From CABYIR01 sp038103905 (lineage in GTDB: Bacteria; Pseudomonadota; Alphaproteobacteria; Pelagibacterales; AG-422-B15): DNA of 64,000 nt. The notes under the pieces were generated by a model that saw only the letters and a list, made by a program, of their open reading frames with translations, had not been told where the DNA came from and did not search any database. The position numbers and the translations under genes are program-made. Positions 44,964 to 53,320 of this stretch are shown here, piece after piece (within the stretch, counting starts at the first letter, position 1; each line of letters begins with the position of its first letter). Location of the stretch: positions 1-64,000 of the forward strand of contig JAYNZW010000002.1 in the NCBI GenBank assembly GCA_038103905.1, written 5' to 3'.

Positions 44964-45440
44964 ATGACAGAACCAATAACTGTAAATGGTGCTCAAAAAT
45001 TGCAAGACGAGCTTAATGATTTAGTAAATAATAAACGTCAGCAGGTAATTCAAGCAATTGCAGATGCCAGAGAACACGGTGACTTAAAAGAAAATGCTGA
45101 ATATCATGCTGCCAAAGAAGAACAAGGACACATCGAAAGTCGGATCCAAGAGATACAATTATTGCTATCTAATGCAGAAATAATCGACATTACAAAATTA
45201 GACCAAAAAATAAAAACTGTAGTCTTTGGATCAACTGTTGAATTATCAGATCTTGATGATGATACAAAGGTAAAGTACCAAATTGTTGGAAATGATGAAG
45301 CAGAAATAGAAAAAGGACTTATATCTTTTAAATCTCCAGTTGCATCAGCACTAATTGGTAAAGAGAAAGGTGATTTTGTTACCGTATCAACTCCAAAAGG
45401 TGAAAAAAGTTATGAAGTGGTGAAAGTAATTTATAAATAA
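44964..45440 (+). CDS. greA: transcription elongation factor GreA
   Basis: Rescues backtracked RNA polymerase by stimulating transcript cleavage. The 158-residue protein has the N-terminal coiled coil with the tip acids in REHGDLKENAEYHAAKEEQ, and the C-terminal FKBP-like domain with SPVASALIGKEKGD. Length is canonical. It begins four bases after hemF and ends back-to-back with the convergent tRNA nucleotidyltransferase with no gap. Confidence 0.97.
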   Translation: MTEPITVNGAQKLQDELNDLVNNKRQQVIQAIADAREHGDLKENAEYHAAKEEQGHIESRIQEIQLLLSNAEIIDITKLDQKIKTVVFGSTVELSDLDDDTKVKYQIVGNDEAEIEKGLISFKSPVASALIGKEKGDFVTVSTPKGEKSYEVVKVIYK

Positions 45441-46667
45441 CTATTTATAAGATAAACAAATTGCCTTTAACCGCTCAAAAATTGAATACTCATCATCAAT
45501 AAAATCATTATCTATCCACCATTCTTCTAATTCAGATAATATTGTGCCCACTAAAGGACCTTCTTTTATTCCCATTCGAATTATTTCATTTGCTCCAAAA
45601 GAAAAATTTGGTCTTTCAAAATTTTTTGCTATTTCATAAAGTGTATGCCAATTGAGATCATTTTTTTGGTTTGGATCTTTAACCCAATTTAAAACTAAAA
45701 AGTTCTGAAATTTTGTTATACCCATACGATATAACTTAGCTCGTGACTCTTTAATTGATAAGTATGATCTGATCGATAAATCTAAGTTCGCAAATGATTT
45801 CAATTTTTCAGAATCTTCTTTGCTCATAGAAAACTGATTTAAAAAAATATCAGTCTTATATTCAGAGTTCTCAAGTAAAATTGAAAGCTTGAGCTGAGGA
45901 TCAATAGACTCATTAATTTTATCCTCAATTTGCAGCAACTTTGAATATTCTTGAGTTAGTAAGAGTTGTTCAGAGACTGAAGATAAAATATTTAATTCAT
46001 GCATTAATGAAAGAGATTTGAGAGAATGGGTATTACTGATAATTTTTTTTAACTCACTCCAAATTCTTTCTTTTGATATTTTGCTTAAGTTTATTGATTC
46101 TTCCTTAAAGATTTTATTTAATTTTGAGTTATTATCTAGGTTTGAAAAATCATTATAAAATCTAAAATATCTAAGAATTCTCAAGTAATCTTCTTTGATT
46201 CTTTCTTCAGCGCTACCAATAAATCTAAGTTCTCTATTTTCTAAATCCTTTAGTCCATCATGAAAATCGTAGAGTTCTCCATTTCGACTTGCATATATGG
46301 CATTTATAGTAAAATCTCTTCTGAAAGAGTCAGCTTTCATATCTTTTGTGTAGCTAACATTTGCATATCTTCCATCTGTCTCTATATCTTCTCTAAATGA
46401 GGTAATTTCATATTTTTTTGAATTTACTATCGCGGTAACCGTCCCATAGTTAATGCCAATATCATAGAATTCTATATTTTTATTAGTAAGAACCTGTACA
46501 ACTTCTTTAGGTTCAATATCAACTGCAAAGTCTATATCCTCAACTTTTTTTCCTGATAGAAAATCACGAATACAACCTCCAACGAGGTAAACACCCTGAT
46601 TCTCACTAAATAGATCAAATATATTTTTTGCATCAGGCGAGTTAACAAGTTCAATTATTTTTTTCAT
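45441..46667 (-). CDS. CCA tRNA nucleotidyltransferase (poly(A) polymerase family)
   Basis: Class II nucleotidyltransferase of 408 residues that repairs or adds CCA ends of tRNA. The head domain has YLVGGCIRDFLSGKKVEDIDFAVDIEP, with the GG-x2-RD and DxD catalytic motifs. It continues with SFRRDFTINAIYASRNGE and EDYLRILRYFRFYNDF. Both tRNAs in the window already encode CCA, so its role here is repair for those. The last four bases of the upstream NUDIX gene overlap its start, giving a coupled cassette. Confidence 0.93.
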   Translation of the reverse strand: MKKIIELVNSPDAKNIFDLFSENQGVYLVGGCIRDFLSGKKVEDIDFAVDIEPKEVVQVLTNKNIEFYDIGINYGTVTAIVNSKKYEITSFREDIETDGRYANVSYTKDMKADSFRRDFTINAIYASRNGELYDFHDGLKDLENRELRFIGSAEERIKEDYLRILRYFRFYNDFSNLDNNSKLNKIFKEESINLSKISKERIWSELKKIISNTHSLKSLSLMHELNILSSVSEQLLLTQEYSKLLQIEDKINESIDPQLKLSILLENSEYKTDIFLNQFSMSKEDSEKLKSFANLDLSIRSYLSIKESRAKLYRMGITKFQNFLVLNWVKDPNQKNDLNWHTLYEIAKNFERPNFSFGANEIIRMGIKEGPLVGTILSELEEWWIDNDFIDDEYSIFERLKAICLSYK

Positions 46668-47293
46668 TTTGATTTATTCATAATAACTTCATAAAGATTT
46701 ATTAACATACCAGCTGTAGCGCCCCATATATAATGGTCTTTGTACTGAATAACATTAAAATCATATTCATATGAACTATCACCTTGTTTAAATGATTTAA
46801 TTTCACGAGTATGATTACTAGAGTCCATCAAAAAATTAAGCGGAAGAAAGAAAATACTCTCTACTTCTTCCTCGTTAACTTGAAACTCAGTCTGATCATT
46901 TATTATAGCAAGTATTGGCATGATTCTAAAACCTGTTCCAGTTTGATACGCATCTAAACTTCCTAATATACTAATGTTTTTTGGTTTAACTCCAACTTCC
47001 TCATAACTCTCTCGAATTGCAGTATCAACAGGTGAAGCATCCATTGAGTCTATGCGTCCACCAGGAAAACTTACTTGACCCGCATGGTCTTCTAGATGAG
47101 CAGATCTGTTAGTAAGTAATATGTTAATCTTGCCATCTATTTTTAAAAATGACACTAGAACAGATGCCCTTGTTAAACTTAAACTGATACCAGAATTAAT
47201 ACATTCCTTTTCAAAGGAATCATGAGTCAATTCTTTTTTTTGTTCTAAAAACTTAAATAATTCTTTTATTGATATATCTTCTTTATAACTCAT
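46664..47293 (-). CDS. NUDIX hydrolase, coenzyme A pyrophosphatase-like
   Basis: A 209-residue NUDIX protein. The NUDIX box is GGRIDSMDASPVDTAIRESYEEVG at about residues 76-99, in the variant typical of CoA diphosphatases (NudL-like). The C-terminal part has WGATAGMLINLYEV, another hallmark. In alphaproteobacteria the DUF1285-NUDIX-CCA-transferase order is common. Substrate assignment is by family only. Confidence 0.88.
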   Translation of the reverse strand: MSYKEDISIKELFKFLEQKKELTHDSFEKECINSGISLSLTRASVLVSFLKIDGKINILLTNRSAHLEDHAGQVSFPGGRIDSMDASPVDTAIRESYEEVGVKPKNISILGSLDAYQTGTGFRIMPILAIINDQTEFQVNEEEVESIFFLPLNFLMDSSNHTREIKSFKQGDSSYEYDFNVIQYKDHYIWGATAGMLINLYEVIMNKSK

Positions 47294-47855
47294 AAAGTTT
47301 AAAATAATTATTATTACTTGATAGTGCTAAGCATCTTTTATTTTCTATCATTACTTCTTGAGCATCATCAATCATTTCATAATAAACTGATCTTGAAATT
47401 AGAGCCTTCAAATTTCTTCTTACTGTAATGTAAGGCTTTGGATGATTATTCTCATTCACACTTATTTCTATTGGATTTTCATTCGATAGCTTTATTTTTT
47501 CCAGAGTATTAGTATAAAAATAAAAACTTGTTATACTTTCAATTGTATTTTTTTCCATAGAAATAATAAAGAAAGGCGCATCCTCAACCTCAATTTTCAA
47601 TTTTTCTACAGGAGTAACTAGATAAAAATTACCATCACTATCAAGTCTTAGTACGCTTGAGAATAATTTAACCAGGGCGGGTCTTTTGATTTCTGAACCC
47701 ATATAAAACCATTTACCATTTTGGCTTATTTTTATATCTATTTCTCCACAGTAATCTGGATTCCAACTTTCTACTGGAGGGTTTTTTTGTTTAGTATTTT
47801 TTGCATGACTATAAATTGTTTCTAAACCTTTAGGAAAATTAGTAATATCAGTCAT
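47283..47855 (-). CDS. DUF1285 domain-containing protein
   Basis: A 190-residue protein recognised by ESWNPDYCGEIDIKISQNGKWFYMGSEIKRPALVKLFSSVL, the conserved DUF1285 core. It continues with FYLVTPVEKLKIEVEDAPFF. No catalytic function is established for the family. It overlaps the downstream NUDIX gene by 11 bases and lies two bases after the GNAT gene, so all four genes from 48346 to 45441 probably form one transcript. Confidence 0.88.
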   Translation of the reverse strand: MTDITNFPKGLETIYSHAKNTKQKNPPVESWNPDYCGEIDIKISQNGKWFYMGSEIKRPALVKLFSSVLRLDSDGNFYLVTPVEKLKIEVEDAPFFIISMEKNTIESITSFYFYTNTLEKIKLSNENPIEISVNENNHPKPYITVRRNLKALISRSVYYEMIDDAQEVMIENKRCLALSSNNNYFKLYEL

Positions 47856-47857
47856 AA

Positions 47858-48346
47858 CTAAATAAGCTTAATTCTTTTTAATTTTTTGAGTTCCACTTTA
47901 TCGTCCAAATTTAGTATGAGAACTTTATCAGGATTGACTGGACCAATTAACTCTAAAGGTTGCGAAATTTTTTCAAAGTTGAACCGTTTATAATAATCAA
48001 AATCACCAACTAAAACTATAAAACTATATTTTTTACTATGTTTAATTAAATTTATTGTTTTTTCTACTAATGCAACTCCATAGCCTTTGCCAATGTGATC
48101 AGGTTTTACCACGAGTGGCCCCAAAAGCACTCCTATAAATAAATTATTCAAACAAATTTCGCTGTAAGAAATACTTGCTAAAAGTTGTTTACCCGCTTGA
48201 TATACATAAGAATACTCTAGTAGAATTTTATTTTTTTCTCGATACCTATATGCAGTTCTTGCATATCTTCCAGGACCAAAAGACTCGTCCAAAATTCTTT
48301 CTATATTTTTATGATCTTTGTTCTCAGTTAATCTGATATTTTTCAT
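47858..48346 (-). CDS. GNAT-family N-acetyltransferase
   Basis: A 162-residue acetyltransferase. The acetyl-CoA-binding region contains LGPLVVKPDHIGKGYGVALVEKTI, including the Q/R-x2-G-x-G/A-type loop (HIGKGYG). The N-terminus reads RLTENKDHKNIERILDESFGPGRY. The substrate is unknown; similar YhbS-type proteins are widespread. It is the first gene of the minus-strand GNAT-DUF1285-NUDIX-CCA cassette and divergent from the MaoC gene. Confidence 0.85.
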   Translation of the reverse strand: MKNIRLTENKDHKNIERILDESFGPGRYARTAYRYREKNKILLEYSYVYQAGKQLLASISYSEICLNNLFIGVLLGPLVVKPDHIGKGYGVALVEKTINLIKHSKKYSFIVLVGDFDYYKRFNFEKISQPLELIGPVNPDKVLILNLDDKVELKKLKRIKLI

Positions 48347-48424
48347 GCTAAATAATAAGTGTATAAAAATAAATTTAAATCGGTATGATTTTATATTTAA
48401 AATTAATTATTTGGGAGAATTTTT

Positions 48425-48880
48425 ATGAAAACAGTTGATGTTAATGAGTTAGAAAATATAAAAGGTCAAGATCTAGGTCATTCAGACTGGATGGCAATTG
48501 AACAAGATAGAATTAATCAGTTTGCAGATGCAACCGGAGATCATCAATGGATTCATTTAGATGCTGAAAAAGCAGCAAAAGAACTGCCTACAAAATCCAC
48601 AATTGCTCATGGGTTTCTCAGCTTATCACTAATAGTGCCTCTAGCAGCGCAAGTATGGTCTATTACGGGGGCAAAAATGATGATCAACTATGGTCTCAAT
48701 AAAGTAAGATTTATAAATATGGTTCCTGTAGGTTCAAAAGTTCGACTTGGAGTGAAAATTTCTGAAGTAAACAAGCTTGACAATGGTGGAACTCAAGTCA
48801 TTTCAGAAGCAACCTTAGAGATTGATGGTCAGGAAAAACCTGCTTATGTAGCTGAATCTATTATGGTTGCATTTCCATAG
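48425..48880 (+). CDS. MaoC-family (R)-specific enoyl-CoA hydratase
   Basis: A 151-residue hot-dog-fold hydratase. The catalytic motif is in QFADATGDHQWIHLDAEKA, with the Asp/His pair near residues 37-46. It continues with TIAHGFLSLSLI, a family signature. It may hydrate trans-2-enoyl-CoA to the (R)-3-hydroxy form, in beta-oxidation or polyhydroxyalkanoate metabolism. It has a good Shine-Dalgarno (GGGAG). The phosphodiesterase-like gene follows 11 bases after the stop. Confidence 0.92.
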   Translation: MKTVDVNELENIKGQDLGHSDWMAIEQDRINQFADATGDHQWIHLDAEKAAKELPTKSTIAHGFLSLSLIVPLAAQVWSITGAKMMINYGLNKVRFINMVPVGSKVRLGVKISEVNKLDNGGTQVISEATLEIDGQEKPAYVAESIMVAFP

Positions 48881-48891
48881 GAGCAAGTTAG

Positions 48892-49731
48892 GTGCCCAAT
48901 AAGTCTTACCCTGATACAGATGCATATGGCGCACTTAGTAATAAGAGAGAAGTAAAAGTTTTATCATGGAATATCTGGTGGAAATTTGAAGACTATCTAA
49001 GTCGTCAAAAACTAATATTTGATGAACTTAAAAATTCTCAACCCGACATTTTATGCCTTCAAGAAGTATGGGAAGACAATGATGGAAGCCAAGCAAAAGA
49101 AATAGCTGATTTATTTGGTTATGATTATTGTTATTCAAAATCATTTGATTTTGATGAAGTTTCCTTTGGTAATGCAATAATTTCAAAATATCCAATAATT
49201 AATCATACATTCCATTTAATACCTACAGAGAATGAATTTAATGAAAATCGTACTTTGCTTCATGCAGAAATTTTATATGAGAAAAACAAAATAAACGTTC
49301 TGTGCACTCATTTAAATTATAAATACAATCAAGGTGATATTCGAAAAAAACAAGTTAACTACATACTAGAATACATCAGTAAGTTGGAAAAATCGACATT
49401 CCCAAATATTCTGTGTGGTGACTTTAATGCTGATCCAAATAGTGACGAAATAAGATTAATTTTAGGTCTTACTTCACCAGTATATAGAACTGTTTTAAGA
49501 GACTCGTGGCAAATAACTAATCCAAATGATCACGGCTATACATGGTCAAATGAAAATACTTTTGCGCAAAAAACTCTGGAGCCAAATAGACGAATTGATT
49601 ATATATTTGTTGGAAGTCCGGGTAAAAATGGTCTCGGCCACCCTCTGAAATCATATTTAATTGGAAATAAAGAAAAAGACGGACTGTATCCAAGTGATCA
49701 TTTTGGTATAATGACGTGTCTTGAGGGCTAG
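48892..49731 (+). CDS. endonuclease/exonuclease/phosphatase-family hydrolase
   Basis: A 279-residue EEP-fold metal-dependent phosphodiesterase, beginning at GTG. Motifs: KVLSWNIWWKFED, ILCLQEVWEDNDGSQ, VLCTHLNYKYNQGDI, LCGDFNADPNSDE, RRIDYIFVG, and SDHFGI at the end, covering the Asn/Glu/Asp/His catalytic set. Targets could be nucleic acid or phospholipid/phosphoester; the sequence does not settle it. No signal peptide is visible, so the protein is probably cytoplasmic. It sits between the MaoC gene and crcB. Confidence 0.87.
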   Translation: MPNKSYPDTDAYGALSNKREVKVLSWNIWWKFEDYLSRQKLIFDELKNSQPDILCLQEVWEDNDGSQAKEIADLFGYDYCYSKSFDFDEVSFGNAIISKYPIINHTFHLIPTENEFNENRTLLHAEILYEKNKINVLCTHLNYKYNQGDIRKKQVNYILEYISKLEKSTFPNILCGDFNADPNSDEIRLILGLTSPVYRTVLRDSWQITNPNDHGYTWSNENTFAQKTLEPNRRIDYIFVGSPGKNGLGHPLKSYLIGNKEKDGLYPSDHFGIMTCLEG

Positions 49732-49733
49732 GT

Positions 49734-50111
49734 ATGAATATCTTACTAATAATTTTTTTGGGTGGTGGAACTGGAGCTACTCTAAGATATTTAATTTCAG
49801 AACTAATATACAGGGCCGCTCCATCATCTGTTTGGTATGGAACTGTTAGTGTAAATTTAATTGGAGCATTTCTGATGGGTGCTTTGTTTTACTTTATTTC
49901 ATCTAAAATCTTAATCAACGAGCATATAAAAATTTTTCTCACTATTGGATTTCTGGGTGGATTTACCACATTTTCGAGCTTTAATTTAGATTTTTATAAT
50001 TTATTAGAAGCCTCCAATTATCTGCAAGCTATCAGTTATGCGTTAATTTCTCTAATTGGTACAATAATTCTATTTTTTATAGGTTTTAATTTAGTAAAAT
50101 TCTTATTTTAA
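49734..50111 (+). CDS. crcB: fluoride efflux channel CrcB (Fluc)
   Basis: A 125-residue small membrane protein with four helices, a dual-topology fluoride channel. Motifs are GGGTGATLRYLISE near the N-terminus, WYGTVSVNLIGAFLMG, and GFLGGFTTFSSF with the conserved Na+/fluoride Phe region. It lies two bases after the phosphodiesterase-like gene, so no fluoride riboswitch can be placed before it. Its stop abuts the convergent AhpD-like gene with no gap. Confidence 0.93.
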   Translation: MNILLIIFLGGGTGATLRYLISELIYRAAPSSVWYGTVSVNLIGAFLMGALFYFISSKILINEHIKIFLTIGFLGGFTTFSSFNLDFYNLLEASNYLQAISYALISLIGTIILFFIGFNLVKFLF

Positions 50112-50663
50112 TTATCTTTTTCGCTTTTCAAGCATGTAATCTGCTAAACCTTGATAACCTTTTTGAATCATCATCCTAACTGATGCTGAGTTCATATTAT
50201 CGTTAAGTGGTGGAATATTGTGCGCCTTTACGGTTGTATTCATGTATTGAGCTGCACTGCAAATCGCAATGACTTCAGAAATAACATTTTCAGGAAATCC
50301 ATTAGACAAAATATCGTCAACATCATTTTGACTAATTGAAGATAGATCCTCATTAACCTTGTAAGAAAATTTAAGAATTGATTTATATTCTTCCTCTATA
50401 CTCGCCATCGAAATATCTTCTAATGGAGAAGAAGTTCTAATTTCATCAATTAATTCTTTTGCAATCTCAGCATGAATATTCTTACAGTAGACACATCCAT
50501 TAAGGCTAGAAATATATGCAAAAATCATCTCCTTAATATGAATTGGTAAAATCGTTTCATTGTACAAAAGTTTTTCAAGAAACATTACATAATGAGATTG
50601 ATAATCCCAGTTATCTAAGAAAACATTATAGACAGATTTATATTTGTTTAAAAAATCACTCAT
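50112..50663 (-). CDS. carboxymuconolactone decarboxylase/AhpD-like alkylhydroperoxidase family protein
   Basis: A 183-residue protein of the AhpD-like fold. The redox CxxC is in ISSLNGCVYCKNIHAEIA at about residues 48-65, followed by the His/Glu proton relay. The segment EVIAICSAAQYMNTTVKAHNIPPLN resembles peroxidase-related uncharacterised members. It may be a thiol peroxidase; the partner is unknown. It lies 11 bases downstream of tRNA-Gln. Confidence 0.83.
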   Translation of the reverse strand: MSDFLNKYKSVYNVFLDNWDYQSHYVMFLEKLLYNETILPIHIKEMIFAYISSLNGCVYCKNIHAEIAKELIDEIRTSSPLEDISMASIEEEYKSILKFSYKVNEDLSSISQNDVDDILSNGFPENVISEVIAICSAAQYMNTTVKAHNIPPLNDNMNSASVRMMIQKGYQGLADYMLEKRKR

Positions 50664-50674
50664 ACAAAAACCTT

Positions 50675-50750
50675 TGGCTGGGGCGGAAGGATTCGAACCT
50701 TCGAAATGCCGCTACCAAAAAGCGGTGCCTTACCACTTGGCTACGCCCCA
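50675..50750 (-). tRNA. tRNA-Gln (anticodon TTG)
   Basis: A complete 76-base cloverleaf with CCA encoded. The acceptor TGGGGCG pairs with CGCCCCA, the discriminator is G, the anticodon loop TTTTGGT gives TTG, and the T-arm contains GGTTCGAATCC. It is read on the minus strand upstream of the AhpD-like gene. Confidence 0.96.
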
Positions 50751-50797
50751 ATTAATTGAATAATAACATTTAGTTTAACATCTTTAGAATGCAAGAA

Positions 50798-51631
50798 TTA
50801 TATTATTCTGGATAAATGAAACCACCAGTTAGAATGGTTACTTTTCAGCGTATTTAGTGCTTCTTGAGCTAAATCTTTTTCATGAAATACAGCAAAACAA
50901 CATGATCCACTTCCTGTCATTCTTGAATATAATGATCCATCTGTAGATGAAAGCTCATCAATTATGATTTTTATATCTGGACAAAGTTTTACTGCCGCAT
51001 CTTGTAAAGAGTTTGATGAAGATTTCATAATAATATCAAAATCATATACTTTTTGATCAATTGAAAAGCTGCTTTTGTCATCAAATTGACTATTCATTTC
51101 ATAAGTTTTTTGAGTAGATAACATAAAATTAGGATAAACTAATAAAATATATAATTTTTTAAAAGCCTTTATTCTCTGATGGATGCTTCCTTTTCCAACT
51201 ATAATGGCAGGACTCTCATCAAAAAAGAACTCTATATCAGATCCTAGTTCTCTAGCCGTTATTAATGCATCTTTGTATTCAATTAAATTTTTCGAACATA
51301 AATATTTTAATATTGTTGCTATATTGCTTGAACCGCCTCCAAGTCCTGCTCCTACAGGAATCTTCTTAACAATATCGATAAAATACTTATCTGAATTTAA
51401 ATAACCTTTCTTTAATAAATATTCAAATAACATCAGAATATTATTTTGATTAATGTCTTTTGAAAATTCACCTGAAAAATTTATACCTAAAGATTTTGAC
51501 TCCTTTATCTTTATCTCATCATTTAGGTCAATTAACGTAATAATTGAATGAATATTATGATAGCCACCAATGTCTTTAGACAGAACGTCTAAAAAGAGAT
51601 TTATCTTCGCAGGTGATTTTAGAAACTTCAT
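50798..51631 (-). CDS. ispE: 4-diphosphocytidyl-2-C-methyl-D-erythritol kinase
   Basis: GHMP-family kinase in the MEP route to isoprenoids, 277 residues. The N-terminus has PAKINLFLDVLSKDIGGYH, and the ATP-binding motif is PVGAGLGGGSSN at about residues 91-102. A C-terminal GHMP motif is in MTGSGSCCFAVF. It lies three bases after the TPR gene, so they are probably one transcript with ETF-QO upstream. Confidence 0.96.
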   Translation of the reverse strand: MKFLKSPAKINLFLDVLSKDIGGYHNIHSIITLIDLNDEIKIKESKSLGINFSGEFSKDINQNNILMLFEYLLKKGYLNSDKYFIDIVKKIPVGAGLGGGSSNIATILKYLCSKNLIEYKDALITARELGSDIEFFFDESPAIIVGKGSIHQRIKAFKKLYILLVYPNFMLSTQKTYEMNSQFDDKSSFSIDQKVYDFDIIMKSSSNSLQDAAVKLCPDIKIIIDELSSTDGSLYSRMTGSGSCCFAVFHEKDLAQEALNTLKSNHSNWWFHLSRII

Positions 51632-51634
51632 TTG

Positions 51635-53308
51635 CTAAATTCCAAGGATAAGCTTTTTCATAATTCTTTTTGAAATTGATTCATCTTCGTTGAAATCAAG
51701 AGCTTTTTGCCATTGATATCTGGCTTGAGAAAATTTACCTACCTTCCATAATACATCTCCATAATGATCATTGATTGTTGGATCACTTGGATCAATCAAA
51801 ATTGCGTACTCAAATAATTGTAAAGAATCTCTGAAATTACCAATTTTGAAATAGTACCACGCCATACTATCTAAAATATAGGCATCATCCGGTTTTTGCT
51901 TTACTGCTTCCTCTAGCATTTTTCTTGCATCTTCAAATTTGTGAGTGATATCTAAATCTAAATATGTGTAACCTAAATAATTTAATACATCAGGTTGAAA
52001 ACTTGAAAAGTGTAAGGCCTTTAAAAGATATTCTTCAGCTTTTTTCCAATCTTTTTTTCTTTCATATGATATGCCTAATTTGTAATAGGCATCCCACAAA
52101 TTGAAACCGGAGTCATTTTTCTTTTTTTCAATAGCACTCATATATGTATCTATTGCAGTATCCCATTCAGAATCATATCTGAATAAATTTCCTAATGTCA
52201 TAAGTCCTTGAAAACTATTTTTTAGTAAATCATTGTTTAATAGATAATTTTTTGCTTTTTGATTGTCACCACTCATAGAATAAATATTTACAATTTTTAG
52301 AGCTGTTATTTCTGCAAGATAATTATCCGATGGTATACTTTTAAAAATTTTAAGTGCAGTTTCATAATCAGATAAAGAAATAAATGTATCAGCAAGTACA
52401 AATTTATTTTCAATAAAACGATCTGATATTGTTGATGCTAAATTAATAACAAAAAATCTTTGATTATCATTGATGCCCGATAACAGTTCGTGAGTATTAA
52501 ATAAAGCAACTGATATGCCATCTAACTCATTATTAATTATTCTTTGAGGATTATATTTTGTTAGTCTTTGGATAAAATCTTGATCATATCCCGATAAATA
52601 TTTTTCTATAATTTGTTTTTTCTTATCAATTTTATTATTTCTATCAAGAAAACTGAGATAGAGATTAATGATATATATTTCATTATTTAGAACTAATGAC
52701 TGATCAAAATATACTTCTGCTAACTCTGGTTCGTCGACAAAGTCATAAATTAGAGCTTTGTGAAAAATTGTTATGAACTGATAATCATTGGAATTTATTG
52801 AATCAATTATTTTGATGCTTTTATTAAAATCTCTTTTATTTGCCCAAGTCCAAGCATCTAAAATTCTGGTAAAATTTATCTGAGTTAAGTTTTTTAATGA
52901 TAGATTATTAAAATTGTTAGATGCATCATCTGGATTTTTGTTTGAAAGCGCATGAACTCCATTTACTAATTTAGCTTGAAATTCAATATCATTTTGACAT
53001 CTTTTATATAGATTCTTTACACATTCTAATTGTAAAATTTTCTCTGCGTATTTATTGGCTGATGACAAATCACCATTCATTGTCTCAATAAATATTAATT
53101 TTTCCAATGTTTGTTGTTTATCTGGATCTATCCCATGAATTTTTTTTAAAAATTTAAGAGAAGTATCATAATCATTTACATTGATAGAAATATTAGCAAT
53201 TAAATAGTCTCCAGAATGAGAATTATTTCCTACAGAGTAAAAGGCTATGCTGTGATTTAAAGAAAAAAAATAAAGTATTAAAGAAATATAAATAAATTTT
53301 TTATTCAC
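51635..53308 (-). CDS. tetratricopeptide-repeat protein, predicted exported
   Basis: A 557-residue protein with an N-terminal signal peptide (about 1-22) and clear TPR helices in its C-terminal third. Repeats appear in DAYYKLGISYERKKDWKKAEEYL, DVLNYLGYTYLDLDI, DSMAWYYFKIGNFRDSLQLFEYA and DHYGDVLWKVGKFSQARYQW. The N-terminal two-thirds is also helical, with weaker repeats. It is a scaffold-type protein with no catalytic motif; such TPR proteins next to ispE and ETF-QO are common in alphaproteobacteria. Function is unknown. It lies 12 bases after the ETF-QO gene. Confidence 0.88.
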   Translation of the reverse strand: MNKKFIYISLILYFFSLNHSIAFYSVGNNSHSGDYLIANISINVNDYDTSLKFLKKIHGIDPDKQQTLEKLIFIETMNGDLSSANKYAEKILQLECVKNLYKRCQNDIEFQAKLVNGVHALSNKNPDDASNNFNNLSLKNLTQINFTRILDAWTWANKRDFNKSIKIIDSINSNDYQFITIFHKALIYDFVDEPELAEVYFDQSLVLNNEIYIINLYLSFLDRNNKIDKKKQIIEKYLSGYDQDFIQRLTKYNPQRIINNELDGISVALFNTHELLSGINDNQRFFVINLASTISDRFIENKFVLADTFISLSDYETALKIFKSIPSDNYLAEITALKIVNIYSMSGDNQKAKNYLLNNDLLKNSFQGLMTLGNLFRYDSEWDTAIDTYMSAIEKKKNDSGFNLWDAYYKLGISYERKKDWKKAEEYLLKALHFSSFQPDVLNYLGYTYLDLDITHKFEDARKMLEEAVKQKPDDAYILDSMAWYYFKIGNFRDSLQLFEYAILIDPSDPTINDHYGDVLWKVGKFSQARYQWQKALDFNEDESISKRIMKKLILGI

Positions 53309-53320
53309 TATGTGTCATTA

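Noticed and set aside
49731..49734. Fluoride riboswitch before crcB
   Set aside because: There are only two bases between the preceding stop and the crcB start, so there is no room.
50543..50755. 70-codon plus-strand frame across tRNA-Gln
   Set aside because: Its C-terminal part is a translation of the tRNA complement; a common false ORF.
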